A DNA stretch of 64,000 nt from Affinundibacterium flavidum (GTDB lineage: Bacteria; Pseudomonadota; Gammaproteobacteria; Burkholderiales; Burkholderiaceae_D). The stretch is from NCBI RefSeq assembly GCF_014284175.1, contig NZ_JACOGA010000019.1:30470-94469 (forward strand). Reading direction: 5' to 3'. Within the stretch, counting starts at the first letter, position 1; every line of letters starts with the position of its first letter. Below the pieces are notes generated by a model, which saw only the letters and a list, made by a program, of their open reading frames with translations, did no database searches and was not told where the DNA came from. Both the position numbers and the translations under genes were made by a program. Below are positions 16,724 to 27,200 of the stretch, piece by piece.

Positions 16724-18295
16724 ATGCGCTTAAATATTTCTAAAAAAATATCCCTGTCTTTAATACTCGTATTGGTACTGAGTATTACTACGATGGCATG
16801 GCTGACTGGCAGGAGCTTGCAATCGGGCTTTAACGCTTATCTCAAAGAAAAACAGTTAATCGATTTGAACAAAGTCGCATTGGTGTTGGCAGCTTATTAC
16901 AGCGAGCACGGTGACTTCAGTAATTTGCGTCACAATCCGCGCGTAGTTCGTCCTTTGATTGATGGAGCATTGGGGCGTGTGCCCGATCACTTACAGCGCG
17001 AACCTGAGGGGGCATCTGAACGTGACCCTCGGGAAGAGTCCAGGCTAGATGATGAAATGCCGCCAGCTTTGAGTCGATCGCGCTTGAATCAAGAACGACG
17101 ATTGACACTCACGCCGGTAGAGCCCGATGTTGCAAGAAGGCCGCCACGACCTGAACCAGATCGAGACGCACGGCCTCGGCCAGGGATTTTAGATCTGGGG
17201 CCGCGCCTGTCTTTGATCGATGAACATGGCGAACCCGTGTTTGGCCCTTTGCGTCAAGCTCAGGCAACTTTGCAGCAAGCCATAATCCATGATGGAAAAT
17301 CAGTGGGGATAGTTTTAGCACCAGTGCCCGAGTTTGGATTTGAGAAATCTACGCTGGAATTTATTCGCAAGCAGATGAGTCACATTGTATTACTTGCCTT
17401 GGCTCTGATACTGATTGCTGCCTTAGTTAGTATTTGGCTAGGCAAGCATTTGGTACGCCCCATCGCCAGCTTACGGAGAACGACGCAACAGATCGCGAAT
17501 GGTCATTTACATGCACGCGCTGAAATTGTGAACCAAGATGAAATCGGCGACCTGGCGCAGCATATTAATGCAATGGCCAAGCACTTGGAGCAGAACGAAT
17601 TAAAACGCAGAAAAATCATGGCCGATCTGTCGCACGAATTACGCACACCTTTGACTGTAATGCGAGCAGAGGTTGAAGCAATGATCGATGGTGTGCGCGC
17701 ACTCAATATCGAATCGGTGAGATCCTTAGAAACTGAAATCCGGCATTTGAACAAACTAGTCGATGATTTACACCAACTTGCGTTGGCCGATGCTGGCGAC
17801 TTGCGTTTTCACTTCGAACAAATCGACCTGAGCGATTTGCTGCAACAACTAGGATCTCGTTTTCAAGCGCGCATGTTGCAGGCGCAATTAAGCTTGCAGG
17901 TTGAAGTGCCTGATCAGCCAGTGCAATTACTTGCGGACAGCGGCAGGTTGACGCAAGTGATAGAAAATCTACTGGAAAATAGCTTGCGGTACACCGATCC
18001 CGGTGGTCGAGTCTTACTTCGATTGAGCGCGGCGCTTGGCGTAGTCAACATTTGTATCGAAGACAGTGCACCAGGCTTAGCTGAAGGCAGACATCAAAAA
18101 ATGTTTGACAGGCTGTATCGAGAAGATCAAGCACGCTCACGCGTTAAAGGTGGTAGTGGTTTGGGGCTCGCGATCTGTCGTAGCCTGATACTCGCTCACA
18201 GTGGCGAAATACAAGCTAGTGCATCAACACTAGGTGGTGTCAAAATCACGATATTGCTTCCTTCAAGCGACGTGAAACTGAGGAGCTCAATATGA
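16724..18295 (+). CDS. membrane histidine kinase, BaeS-like
   Basis: Sensor kinase (523 aa) of a two-component pair. It has a membrane segment at about residues 9-28, a periplasmic part to about 220, a second membrane segment near 222-243, a HAMP domain (~245-295), a HisKA domain with His304 in SHELRTPL, and an ATPase domain with N box QVIENLLENSLRYTDPGG and G box GGSGLGLAICRS. The periplasmic region at residues 85-160 is unusually rich in Pro, Arg, Asp and Glu (RRPPRPEPDRDARPRP), unlike a folded ligand domain. It overlaps the regulator start by ATGA, so the pair is translationally coupled. The BaeS label rests on overall sequence and the partner; the signal is unknown. Confidence 0.88.
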   Translation: MRLNISKKISLSLILVLVLSITTMAWLTGRSLQSGFNAYLKEKQLIDLNKVALVLAAYYSEHGDFSNLRHNPRVVRPLIDGALGRVPDHLQREPEGASERDPREESRLDDEMPPALSRSRLNQERRLTLTPVEPDVARRPPRPEPDRDARPRPGILDLGPRLSLIDEHGEPVFGPLRQAQATLQQAIIHDGKSVGIVLAPVPEFGFEKSTLEFIRKQMSHIVLLALALILIAALVSIWLGKHLVRPIASLRRTTQQIANGHLHARAEIVNQDEIGDLAQHINAMAKHLEQNELKRRKIMADLSHELRTPLTVMRAEVEAMIDGVRALNIESVRSLETEIRHLNKLVDDLHQLALADAGDLRFHFEQIDLSDLLQQLGSRFQARMLQAQLSLQVEVPDQPVQLLADSGRLTQVIENLLENSLRYTDPGGRVLLRLSAALGVVNICIEDSAPGLAEGRHQKMFDRLYREDQARSRVKGGSGLGLAICRSLILAHSGEIQASASTLGGVKITILLPSSDVKLRSSI

Positions 18296-18999
18296 ATTCA
18301 ATTGCCTCTGTTTTAGTCGTCGAAGACGATCACAAAATTGCCCAGGTTTTAATTGACTACTTGCAGGCAAGTGGATATCAGACTGCACATTGTGATAACG
18401 GTACGATCGCTCTACAACGCTTGCGTAGTGAAGCATTTGACTTGCTGCTATTAGACCGCATGCTACCAGGTATGGATGGTGTGGCATTGTGTATCGCCTT
18501 ACGACAGTTTTCTACTGTGCCAGTGATCATGTTGACCGCCATGATAGAGGAAGACGATAAACTCGATGGGCTGGAAGCGGGTGCTGACGATTACGTGTGC
18601 AAGCCATTTAGCCCACGTGAAGTCATGGCTAGAGTCAAGGCGCAATTGCGACGCAGTTTATTGTCGAATAATGCAGAACCTAGTTCGTCCCTGTTTGAAA
18701 TTAATGCAGAGAATATGAGCATTACTTTGCAAGGGCAGGTGTTGGCATTGACGCCGGTTGAATACCGTTTGTTTGCTGAGTTAATCAAACACCCAAGTCG
18801 CGTTTATAGTCGCCAGCAATTATTGAATGTCGCGAGTGAAGACTATCGCGAAAGCGGTGATCGCACGATCGATGCCCACATTAAAAATATCCGCAAGAAA
18901 ATTACCAGTGTGAAATCCACAAGTACGATAGCGTTTGCTGATTGCCTGCAATCGGTTTATGGTGTTGGTTATCGTTTTGAATTGCCAGTTAGCTATTAA
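18292..18999 (+). CDS. OmpR/PhoB-type response regulator, BaeR-like
   Basis: DNA-binding response regulator (235 aa). The receiver domain is residues 1-120, with acidic pair Glu11-Asp12, phospho-acceptor Asp55 (LLLLDRMLPGMDG), Thr82 and Lys104 (VCKPFSPRE). A winged-helix domain covers about 135-230 and shows LTPVEYRLFAELIKHPSRVYSRQQLL and DRTIDAHIKNIRKKI, ending in VYGVGYRFEL. Its start overlaps the kinase stop by four bases. Targets cannot be read from this window, though the divergent peroxidase and the nearby small-protein genes are candidates. Confidence 0.93.
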   Translation: MNSIASVLVVEDDHKIAQVLIDYLQASGYQTAHCDNGTIALQRLRSEAFDLLLLDRMLPGMDGVALCIALRQFSTVPVIMLTAMIEEDDKLDGLEAGADDYVCKPFSPREVMARVKAQLRRSLLSNNAEPSSSLFEINAENMSITLQGQVLALTPVEYRLFAELIKHPSRVYSRQQLLNVASEDYRESGDRTIDAHIKNIRKKITSVKSTSTIAFADCLQSVYGVGYRFELPVSY

Positions 19000-19334
19000 G
19001 TTCCTGTTTTTCAGATATGGAGCCCCCTTAGTTCCCAATAAGCTCCCAATAAACTTCTAATTAGCTTCTAATTAGCACTCATCAAGTCCTTTAGATAAAG
19101 CCCTGATTTCTTCGTACTTTCTCAATTTAGTACAGGGCGGTGCTGCAGCTCACGCGCAGCTCAAATGCAGTTTTTGTAGCTTAATCCCGCACTTCTCGCG
19201 TTTCGTCGCATGCCCATAGCACTTGACTTAGGGCTCGATTACAGTACAGCCATCGAATCACGATTCGATACAGAAAGCAAACAAAACGCCATACTTAATC
19301 ACTCGTAATTTAAAACACTTTTTAGGAGAACATC
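19000..19334. other. intergenic region with the promoter of small-protein gene 1
   Basis: Repeated CTTCTAATTAG- and CCCAATAA-type short direct repeats lie at about 19029-19075. The conserved promoter block (19183-19257) is listed separately. Nothing else is recognised. Confidence 0.5.
19183..19257 (+). promoter_or_regulatory. conserved promoter block, paralogue 1
   Basis: AATCCC (19183), TTTCGTCGCAT (19201), TTGACT -35 (19223-19228), a 16-bp spacer, TACAGC -10 (19245-19250), then CATCGAA. The same order and spacing occur before the two other paralogues. Confidence 0.65.
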
Positions 19335-19598
19335 ATGAAAACAATTACCGCCACAGCGATCGTTTCTGCAGTATCTGCATGTGTAACATCGTTGATTTTT
19401 GTTGGTATCGTCAACGTCGCTACGACAACACAAGTCGAAGCTTCACCTGTGCCAGTACAAACAGTGACCGTCCGCCATGCACGCATGACAGAAGCAGAAA
19501 AGCTCGCTTATGATCAAGAAACATCGATGATGCAAACGGTCGTAATCAGCGCTAAACGTTTAACACCAGCGCAAAAAGCGGCAATGGCGGATGAATAA
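19335..19598 (+). CDS. small membrane-anchored protein, family copy 1
   Basis: Unknown protein of 87 aa, the first of three paralogues (others at 21312 and 22321). Residues 1-32 form a hydrophobic N-terminus (MKTITATAIVSAVSACVTSL and on to NVATT) that could be a membrane anchor or an uncut signal. The rest is short and polar, with two related motifs: VTVRHARMTEAEKLAYD and VVISAKRLTPAQKAAM. AGGAGAA lies 6 bases before the ATG. This copy is 3 residues shorter than the other two and is the most diverged in the middle. The shared start, motifs and promoter show that it is a real expressed gene. No function can be assigned. Confidence 0.8.
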   Translation: MKTITATAIVSAVSACVTSLIFVGIVNVATTTQVEASPVPVQTVTVRHARMTEAEKLAYDQETSMMQTVVISAKRLTPAQKAAMADE

Positions 19599-19866
19599 GA
19601 ACGGATAGTATTCATCTACCATTGGTACCAGTTCACAATATTCACGCGCCTAATTATTCATGCGCCTAATTCTGCAAATTGCGTGATAAGTTGAATGGAA
19701 AAAAATAAGAGTTCGAGTGCCGACTCTTTTAGAAGTAAAAGGCAGTAAAAAAATCCGCCTGCGCTGTCTCTAGCGTGGCAATGACGAGAAATTAGCAAAG
19801 TAAAATCTCTTCAGGCACTCATTTCTTCTTTGTAGTCGTATCAATTAATTGAATCTTCACGGCCTC

Positions 19867-20805
19867 TCATTGGCCTTTACGCCAGCCACTATCCAGCCAG
19901 TCGTACATCATTAAACTATAGTTGATCGCTAGAAGTAGTGATTTTTGCGTTGTAGGCAAATCTTTGTTAAGCCATATTTTGGGCGTCGCACCATCTAAGG
20001 ATGTAGCAGCGACAGTTTGATTCTTGTACTGTATTTGTAAGCCAGAAAATTGCTGTGGACCGAAAGTCATGGTTCGCCATTCGCCATTCACTAAGTAGCT
20101 GCTTTGCTTGATGAGTTCAAATCGCGTCTCGTTAGCTGTTGTCGGCATTTGCTCCTGTATTTGATCCGACACTTGCCGCTGTATTTGCCCTTGTATTTGC
20201 TCCTGTAATTCTATCTTTGGTGTTGATGCACTCTCCAGGTCAGTCGCATTGACGGTCAAACGCCACTGTTTGTCATTCTGCTGTAATTCACAGGCCAGAT
20301 AACTATTTAAGCGCTGACGCAATTCTGTTGTACTTGAGCGTTGATTTCCTGAAAAGCGCACGATATCGAGGTGATCTTCTATCGCCACCCGGCGGCAGCG
20401 TACTTGCACTTTGTCGGCATTGTTAGGCGTGAGCGCAAATGCAAAATCTTGCTCGCTATGGAACAAGTAGCGATGACGCGTTTGTCGCCGCAAATCTAAC
20501 AGATCCAGAAATAGCAAGCGCAAGAATTTATCTTTGATTTCAAATCCCTCTAGCAGGCCGCCAGATTCAGAAAACCATAGCTGCGTCCTATCTGTTTTTG
20601 CCCACGCCGTTTCTGTACTATGAATTTCGTAACCAGGTAAATGCTGTTGATAGACAGAATCACGTAAGCGCCAGGTGGGGCGTTTGATTTCTAATTGATC
20701 GGCATTGTCGAGAAAATTTTTGTGCAGGGGAATGGATTGATTTTGAACGGTCTGGCAGCCACTGAGTAAGACCGCGACACAGATGAGGGCATTCTTTAGT
20801 TGCAT
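19867..20805 (-). CDS. predicted lipoprotein, function unknown
   Basis: Protein of 312 aa from the ATG at 20805 (MQLKNALICVAVLLSGC), with a lipobox LLSGC, so it is probably lipidated at Cys17. An earlier ATG at 20814 adds three residues. The body has no recognised domain. It contains a short Gln/Ile-rich repeat (QEQIQGQIQRQVSDQIQEQM, about residues 201-220). The C-terminal part (GPQQFSGLQIQYKNQTV ... WLNKDLPTTQKSLLLAINY) looks beta-rich. It lies on the opposite strand between small-protein copies 1 and 2. It has no clear ribosome site, and its link to those genes is unknown. Confidence 0.75.
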   Translation of the reverse strand: MQLKNALICVAVLLSGCQTVQNQSIPLHKNFLDNADQLEIKRPTWRLRDSVYQQHLPGYEIHSTETAWAKTDRTQLWFSESGGLLEGFEIKDKFLRLLFLDLLDLRRQTRHRYLFHSEQDFAFALTPNNADKVQVRCRRVAIEDHLDIVRFSGNQRSSTTELRQRLNSYLACELQQNDKQWRLTVNATDLESASTPKIELQEQIQGQIQRQVSDQIQEQMPTTANETRFELIKQSSYLVNGEWRTMTFGPQQFSGLQIQYKNQTVAATSLDGATPKIWLNKDLPTTQKSLLLAINYSLMMYDWLDSGWRKGQ

Positions 20806-20814
20806 GATGATCAT

Positions 20815-21311
20815 TTGTTGATTGGATTGAGGGTCGGTGCTTGCTAAAAGCGAAGTTCGACATTATGAAAGACATTGAGGCAAGTGATCTGGGGATATAG
20901 AGAAGGTAGCGAATAACAGCCCTAAAGGTTATTTAGGTAGGACTTGGACGCGTGATAAATGCTTGAAAGTAAGTATAAAATAAGTTTTGAAAATGAGTTT
21001 TGAAAGTAATCTTTTAGAGCATGCCTCTATTCTATGGACGAAGACTTGTACTTTGGCCTGTTATCAATATGCAGCAATCATGCGAGTAGCGTGTTAAGGC
21101 GCTTGATCTCACATTTTGCTACTTGAATCCCGGCTTTCGGCATTTCATCGCATGGCGCTCGCTATTGACTAAGCGCTTGGATAAAGTACACACATCGAAA
21201 GGCAAAACGAGATTCAGATTGAACTTCAGATGCCATACAGTTCGAAGTAAAAAACAGTGAAATCTTATAACCAAATACCGAAGTAAAACATACCAAATTT
21301 AGGAGAAAACC
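20815..21311. other. intergenic region with the promoter of small-protein gene 2
   Basis: 497 bp without a convincing gene. It holds the second conserved promoter block (21126-21198) and an approximately 110-base leader. Nothing else is recognised. Confidence 0.5.
21126..21198 (+). promoter_or_regulatory. conserved promoter block, paralogue 2
   Basis: AATCCC (21126), TTTCATCGCAT (21143), TTGACT -35 (21165-21170), a 16-bp spacer ending GGATAAAG, TACACA -10 (21187-21192), CATCGAA. Nearly identical to block 3 and close to block 1. Confidence 0.7.
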
Positions 21312-21584
21312 ATGAAAACAATTACCGCAACCGCCATCGTCTCAGCAGCTTCTGCTTGCTTAACTTCTTTGATTTTTGTCGGCATCGTCAACGTTGCAAC
21401 GACCGCAGAAGTCGGCGCAACCGTGACGCCAGTTCAATCGATCACAGTCAGCGCAAAACGTATGAGTGATGAAGATAAATTGGCTTATGATTTAGAGATG
21501 GCACAAATGGTCGTCACGCAAGTCGTCGAAATCCGCGCTAAGCGTTTGACTGCTGCTGAAAAAGCTAAAATGGCGAACGAATAA
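21312..21584 (+). CDS. small membrane-anchored protein, family copy 2
   Basis: Unknown protein of 90 aa, about 90 percent identical by eye to copy 3 at 22321. The hydrophobic N-terminus (MKTITATAIVSAASACLTSL, then IFVGIVNVATT) is a likely membrane anchor. The exported tail has the two repeated motifs ITVSAKRMSDEDKLAYD and VEIRAKRLTAAEKAKM. These S/R-A-K-R-M/L units look like an internal duplication of about 17 residues. TTTAGGAGAAA precedes the ATG by 6 bases, the same as in copy 3. It belongs to no family I recognise. Confidence 0.82.
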   Translation: MKTITATAIVSAASACLTSLIFVGIVNVATTAEVGATVTPVQSITVSAKRMSDEDKLAYDLEMAQMVVTQVVEIRAKRLTAAEKAKMANE

Positions 21585-22320
21585 ATCTGCCATTTTTGAA
21601 GATGTCGACTCGCTTCCATGATGCTTATTGTGACTTGAATTGATCAACATCCATATCACAAAAAATTTAGTGCGATCTCGTAAAAATTGCTTGTACTTAG
21701 GCCATATGAGGTAACTTGATGTGAGTCAAGGTTCATAGAATTAGACAGCACGCGTAATTTATTTTTTTGTGACTCCCTGCTTATGCATAGGCAAAAATTC
21801 CGGTGCGATAAACCTCTGTAACCGAGGTGAAGTTGGTGTGAATCATGCCATGGGCTGCTAGAGTCTTCATGTTATTTTCAATCGTAATTGCCTGACTTGA
21901 TCTGACCACATTCCAGCTTGAAGGAAGATTATTATTTCTTCATAGTTTAGCCGCGATTCTCAAGCCCTCAAATCCTCAATCTCTCCCTTTTTTAAGCCAG
22001 TGCAACGACAAGCGCTGAAGTCCTTGCCTTCAGAAAACCTTTCGACCAATCTTAATTTAGATGATTTTGCATACTGGATGACCACGCTTTTTCACCACAG
22101 TTTTCACACAAAAAGTTTCATCATCGTCTCTACTAATTCCTGATTTACTTCGTTTAATCCCCGAGATTCGACGTTTCATCGCATAGCCATCGCAATTGAC
22201 AGCGGGCTTGGATAAAGTACACACATCGAAGAGCAAAACAGTATTCAGCACACACTACACACACCATGATTTGCAGTTCGATACCAGGTTTGAAATCTCA
22301 ACAAATTTAGGAGAACTATC
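21585..22320. other. intergenic region with the promoter of small-protein gene 3
   Basis: 736 bp with no credible ORF. The third conserved promoter block lies at 22156-22230. The stretch 21600-22050 shows no repeats or remnants that I can recognise, including no decayed fourth copy. Confidence 0.5.
22156..22230 (+). promoter_or_regulatory. conserved promoter block, paralogue 3
   Basis: AATCCC (22156), TTTCATCGCAT (22174), TTGACA -35 (22196-22201), 16-bp spacer, TACACA -10 (22218-22223), CATCGAA. Predicted +1 near 22230, giving a leader of about 90 bases. Confidence 0.7.
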
Positions 22321-22593
22321 ATGAAAACATTCACCGCAACTGCCATCGTTTCTGCAGCTTCTGCTTGCTTAACTTCTTTGATTTTTGTCGGCATCGTCAA
22401 CGTGGCGACAACTGCGGAAGTCGGCGCAACCGTAACGCCAGTGCAATCCGTGACTATCAGCGCAAAACGCATGAGCCCAGAAGACAAGTTAGCTTACGAT
22501 TTGGAAATGGCACAAATGACTGTGACACAAGTGGTTGAAATCCACGGTAAGCGCTTGACTGCTGCTGAAAAAGCAAAAATGGCGGCAGAATAA
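22321..22593 (+). CDS. small membrane-anchored protein, family copy 3
   Basis: Unknown protein of 90 aa, the closest relative of copy 2 (differences mainly at T4F and in the motif loops, for example MSPEDKLAYD and VEIHGKRLTAAEKAKM). Same hydrophobic anchor, same ribosome site (TTTAGGAGAA) and same promoter block. Three retained copies with intact reading frames argue for selection. In copy 3 the Arg-Ala of the second motif is changed to His-Gly, so this motif tolerates variation. Confidence 0.82.
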   Translation: MKTFTATAIVSAASACLTSLIFVGIVNVATTAEVGATVTPVQSVTISAKRMSPEDKLAYDLEMAQMTVTQVVEIHGKRLTAAEKAKMAAE

Positions 22594-22710
22594 GTGGTAG
22601 CAGAACAAGTGCTTGCAAAATAAATGACTGTAGATTCATTGCAGACATCTTTGTAATTTAGCAGCAATGAATGTGATCGTTAAGCTGTAGTAAGCGATTG
22701 TCGAAGCGAA

Positions 22711-24000
22711 TTATTCACGCATCCAGTCGCGTAGTTCGTAGTACCAATAAGCGCATTGCGCTGCCAACAGGCCAAGAGAACCGAAGGTCGGCGGCAAACC
22801 ATAGCGCTCCAAGCCTGCGGGTAGAACTTGTTTGTTGCAGATGGCAGTCGCCACGAGTTCACCCGCCACTGTAGTTGGCGCCACACCATGGCCGCCAAAT
22901 CCCATTGCATACCACACACCATTCGGCAAACAACCGATTTGCGGCATTTTGTGCTGCGCGTAACTCATGAGGCCACTCCAGGCGAATTCCACTTTGGTGT
23001 CTGCAAGCTGCGGATAAACTTTGCGCATATCAGCCGCCAATAGCTTCGCCACTTCATGCACCTGACGTTCTCGAATTGAGATGCGTCCTCCCCACAAAAT
23101 ACGGGTGTCAGCGAGAGGGCGATAATAATCAAACGCAAAGCGCGTATCGTACACGGCGGGACTGTCGCTACCCTTGGAAAATACACTGCACAAGCGATCG
23201 CCTAGTACCTCTGTTGCCATTGCATACGTAGCAATTGGTAATACTGCACGCGCTAGCTGTGGGTAAAACTTTTCTATGTAACCGCCGCAGCAGACAACGA
23301 CTTGTTTGGCGCGTACGGTCGCATGTGGTGTACGAATGATTTTTTCCGCGGCAGATGTTTCAATCGCCTTCACGCGAGTTTGAGTAAAAATTTGTACGCC
23401 TTGCTGAGTCAGTACGCGCGCTTTGCCGAGGGCATATTTGAGCGGATGAAAATGAAATGCGTTCTTCTCATGCAAGGCTCCAAAATAGCGTTGGCTTTGA
23501 AGGTGCTCACGGGTCTTTGTGATTGACAACGCATCCCATTCAACATCAAATTCACGCAACATCAAGTCACGTTGTTTCTGCAAAATTGTCGCATCATCAA
23601 ACCAGTTCGCCAACAAGACTCCTTGGGTATTGATGTCGCAGTCTATCGTATATTGATCGATGCGACGCCGGATCAAATCGACTGCATCCAGACTGAGTTG
23701 ATACAGTTGCTTGGCAGATTTGGCACCAAGTTGCTGGAGTAAATCGCGATTATCTAAACTGTAGCCGCCAAATACGAATCCACCATTGCGTCCTGATGCA
23801 CCGTGTCCGATATCTTCTGCCTCCAACAGTACGATATTACGGATGCCACGCTCAACCAAGCCTAGCGCGGTGGCTAAGCCGGCGAAGCCACTACCGATAA
23901 TGCAGATTTCGCATTCGATGTTTTCGCTTAATGCTGGGTAGTGGTTTGCGGTCGTTGTGGCTTGATAATAGGTGCTGGTGGAAAGGAGAGCTTGTGACAT
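22711..24000 (-). CDS. FAD-dependent amine/amino-acid oxidoreductase (PuuB/OrdL-like)
   Basis: DAO-family flavoprotein (429 aa) similar to gamma-glutamylputrescine oxidases. The start is ATG 24000 (MSQALLSTSTYYQATTT); the longer frame begins with a TTG and is less likely. The FAD dinucleotide-binding motif is IIGSGFAGLATALGL, followed by LLEAEDIGHGASGRNGGFV, which is characteristic of this subgroup. Further motifs are VVVCCGGYIEKFYP and, near the C-terminus, WYAMGFGGHGVAPTTVAGE. The last 40 residues hold an aromatic tail (LLAAQCAYWYYELRDWM). It is likely cytoplasmic and oxidises an amine or amino acid to an aldehyde. No puu genes flank it, so the substrate is open. Confidence 0.85.
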   Translation of the reverse strand: MSQALLSTSTYYQATTTANHYPALSENIECEICIIGSGFAGLATALGLVERGIRNIVLLEAEDIGHGASGRNGGFVFGGYSLDNRDLLQQLGAKSAKQLYQLSLDAVDLIRRRIDQYTIDCDINTQGVLLANWFDDATILQKQRDLMLREFDVEWDALSITKTREHLQSQRYFGALHEKNAFHFHPLKYALGKARVLTQQGVQIFTQTRVKAIETSAAEKIIRTPHATVRAKQVVVCCGGYIEKFYPQLARAVLPIATYAMATEVLGDRLCSVFSKGSDSPAVYDTRFAFDYYRPLADTRILWGGRISIRERQVHEVAKLLAADMRKVYPQLADTKVEFAWSGLMSYAQHKMPQIGCLPNGVWYAMGFGGHGVAPTTVAGELVATAICNKQVLPAGLERYGLPPTFGSLGLLAAQCAYWYYELRDWMRE

Positions 24001-24206
24001 AGAGAGTGAACGGAAAAGGGCGAAAAATAGGACGAGAATCAATAAAGAAAGCAAAGAAAATGCGTTGCAGCTTGAAATTTGCCATTAAGGAAATTTAATT
24101 ATTAATAGGTGCAATTTATTCTTTGCTAAGCTAGGTCGTCAAGTCCTCATTTTGAAAAGCTGTGTAAATCCACATACACTAAATCATCAATTCCTCGTAT
24201 TGGATT

Positions 24207-27200
24207 TTAGAGTGCGTCAACAGTCGATGTCGCAGTGATAAATTCGATGAGTTGAGCGGCAGGTACCGGCCTAGAAAATAGGTAACCTTGACCAAAATCG
24301 CAGCCCATTTGCTTTAAGAGTTGGTGTTGCTCTTCGGTTTCTACACCTTCGGCAATCACTTGAATACCCAGTTTGTGTGCCATCACGATGATGGCTTCAC
24401 ATAAGGCGTATTCGGACGAATGTAGGGATAAGCTTTGGGTAAATGATTGATCAATTTTTAGATAATCAACGTCAAATTTTTTCAAATACGAGAGTGAAGA
24501 ATAGCCAGTGCCAAAATCATCAATCGCTACTTGAATTTTTGCATCACGATATTGCAAGAGACTTTGGGTCACGCGGATATCATTGTTAATCAGAATTCCC
24601 TCAGTAATTTCAATGACAATATTGTCACCATCAATGCCAGAATCACGGATTTGATCCAGCCATTGATGTTGATCGCCTCGTTCAACCAAGAACTGCACCG
24701 GTGACTTATTGACGCTGATTTGAAATTTGCGCTTTGATATTGCCTGACAAGCTTTTACCTGTTCAATGGCTTGTGAAAATACCCAATTACCGATTTGATG
24801 TATGGTGCCGGTATCTTCAGCGATTGGGATAAAACTCGCTGGTGAAATAAAACCAAGCTCGGGATGTTGCCAACGTATCAGAGCCTCTGCTTTGTACACC
24901 TGACCACTGCTCAGATCAATAATCGGTTGGTAGTAGACGAGAAATTGGTTTTGTTTTAAAGCATGGCGCAAGTCGTTTGCCAAACGCATTCTGTGTGTGG
25001 CATCTTCCTGCATGGTTTTGGTGAAAAAGCGAAAACATTGACGACCATTATCCTTGGCCGAATACATCGCCTGATCTGCATGCTGCGTAAGTTCTACAAC
25101 TGTTTGAGCATCATTTGGGTAAAGTGCAATACCGACACTGGCGGAGACGTAGGATTCAACTCCTGAAATGATAAACGGATGTGACAGCTGAGCGATAATT
25201 TTTTCAGCGAGTTTGCCGACGTCAACGGTATCATGAACATCTGTCAGGATGACAGTAAATTCATCGCCACCAATCCGCGCAACGGTATCATAAACACGAA
25301 CCGAAGACTTGATGCGCGTCGCGGCCTGAATTAACAGCTGGTCGCCAACGTGGTGGCCGAGGGTGTCATTGACTTCTTTGAACCTGTCGAGATCGATAAA
25401 GAGTAAAGCGATCGTTTCATGTTCGCGTTGCGCTTTCTTAATATTCTCTTCGACACGATCATAAAATAGCCGTCGATTCGGAAGCTTGGTTAATGAATCA
25501 TAATTCGCTTCAGTCCAAATTTTTTCTTCCGCATTCTTCATCGCAGAAATGTCAGTATGGGTACCTACCATCCGCAAAGATTGGCCTGCCTCATTGACAC
25601 TTACTACCATCCCACGTCCAAAAATCCATTTGTAGCTACCATCTGCACATTGCATTCTATACTCAGCCGAAAATTGATCCGAATGCCCATTTCTATGATT
25701 TTCCATCTCCGACAATAGATGTGTTCTATCCTCTGGATGGATGAGTGGTATGAGCTCGTCGTAATTTTCTTCGAAGCTATGCTCAGGATAACCAAGCATA
25801 CTCAAATAGGTTTTTGAAAATTTCCCTTTCTTGGTGAATAAGTTAATGTCCCATACACCATCACCTGCGCCTTCTAAGGCAAATTGCCAACGCATTTCCG
25901 CTTCTTTGCGTTCCGTAATGTCATTAAAATTGACGATGATTTGGCGTAACTGATTATGTTCATCATTTTCTAGAAATGCGCTCACTTGTACCCACCGTAT
26001 CTCGTGTGCGTTGGGGCGACGAATTCCCTGCACCATTTCGGTGACAGATTGCTGGCTGCTTAAGGCGCGTTGCACTGGATATTGATCCGGCTGCATTTTA
26101 AGCCCGCTCTCATCGACAAAATACCAATTCTTATCTATTGCAACTTTGCCGAGCAATTCATCTTGAGACAATCCGAGTAATTCAGATGCGCGTGAATTAC
26201 TAAAGACTATGCTGGTATCGGGTGCATGGACAACGATTGCGGTATGTAAGCGTTCTAATATGGATCGGTGTTTCGCCTCAGAGTCTATCAGTAGCTGATG
26301 TTTGTGCGAGAGCTGTTCTGCGCTATCTTTTAAGGTGAGAATCGCATCGTCATATTGACGCCACGCCGAGTCAATTTTTCGCGTCAAATATAAAAGCATG
26401 ATAGCGAATACGGTGAGAATCAAACCAACAACTGTGGCTTGTTTTTCCCAGACTTTGAGTGCGACATCGGTGGCTAAGCCGATATTCGCAATGTAGCCAT
26501 ACTTTTGACTTCGCTGATAGGAATAGATACGCATGACCGCATCAGAGCTGGTCGTGTCGCTGGTATACGTGCCGCGATTTGGATTTATCTTTAGCGTATT
26601 TTTGAAAGTGTTTGAAATTGAATTGCTGCCGAGCGGAATTGTATTGTTGTGGTCAAATGTGGTGCGTGCAATTAGCAAAAAATTTTGATCTCGCAGCGCA
26701 ATTGATCCGCCTTCTCCAATATGGATATTGTCAAAAATAGATTCGATTTCATCTGCGTAAACAGACGCATACACCATGCCAGCGAATGTGCCGTCGGCCC
26801 GGTTGATGCGGCGGGCAAACGGCCACACCCATTTCTTGGCTATTTTTGCGAATACAGGTGGACTGATGATCAACTGTGCTCGCGGATCGTTCATTAAGCG
26901 CTGGAAGAATTCCCGGTCATTTAAGTTCGTCGCTTTATCTTTATTCTCAACGCCAAATACTATATTGCCCTTATCGTCGGAGATACGCATGAAAGCCAGA
27001 TGCGGGACACGCTTGGCCTGCCTTAGCAATAGCTGGTTAATATTTTCTGCATCCACCGTATTCTCTGCTTGTTGCCTGCTGAATTCATCAACCACCGATT
27101 GCAGGGCAACATCAATGGTATCGATCATTCCATCGAAAGTTTGTACCAACGAACTGGCGAGATTTTCAGACGAGCGTTGAATTTGCTGATGAGCCTCTTG

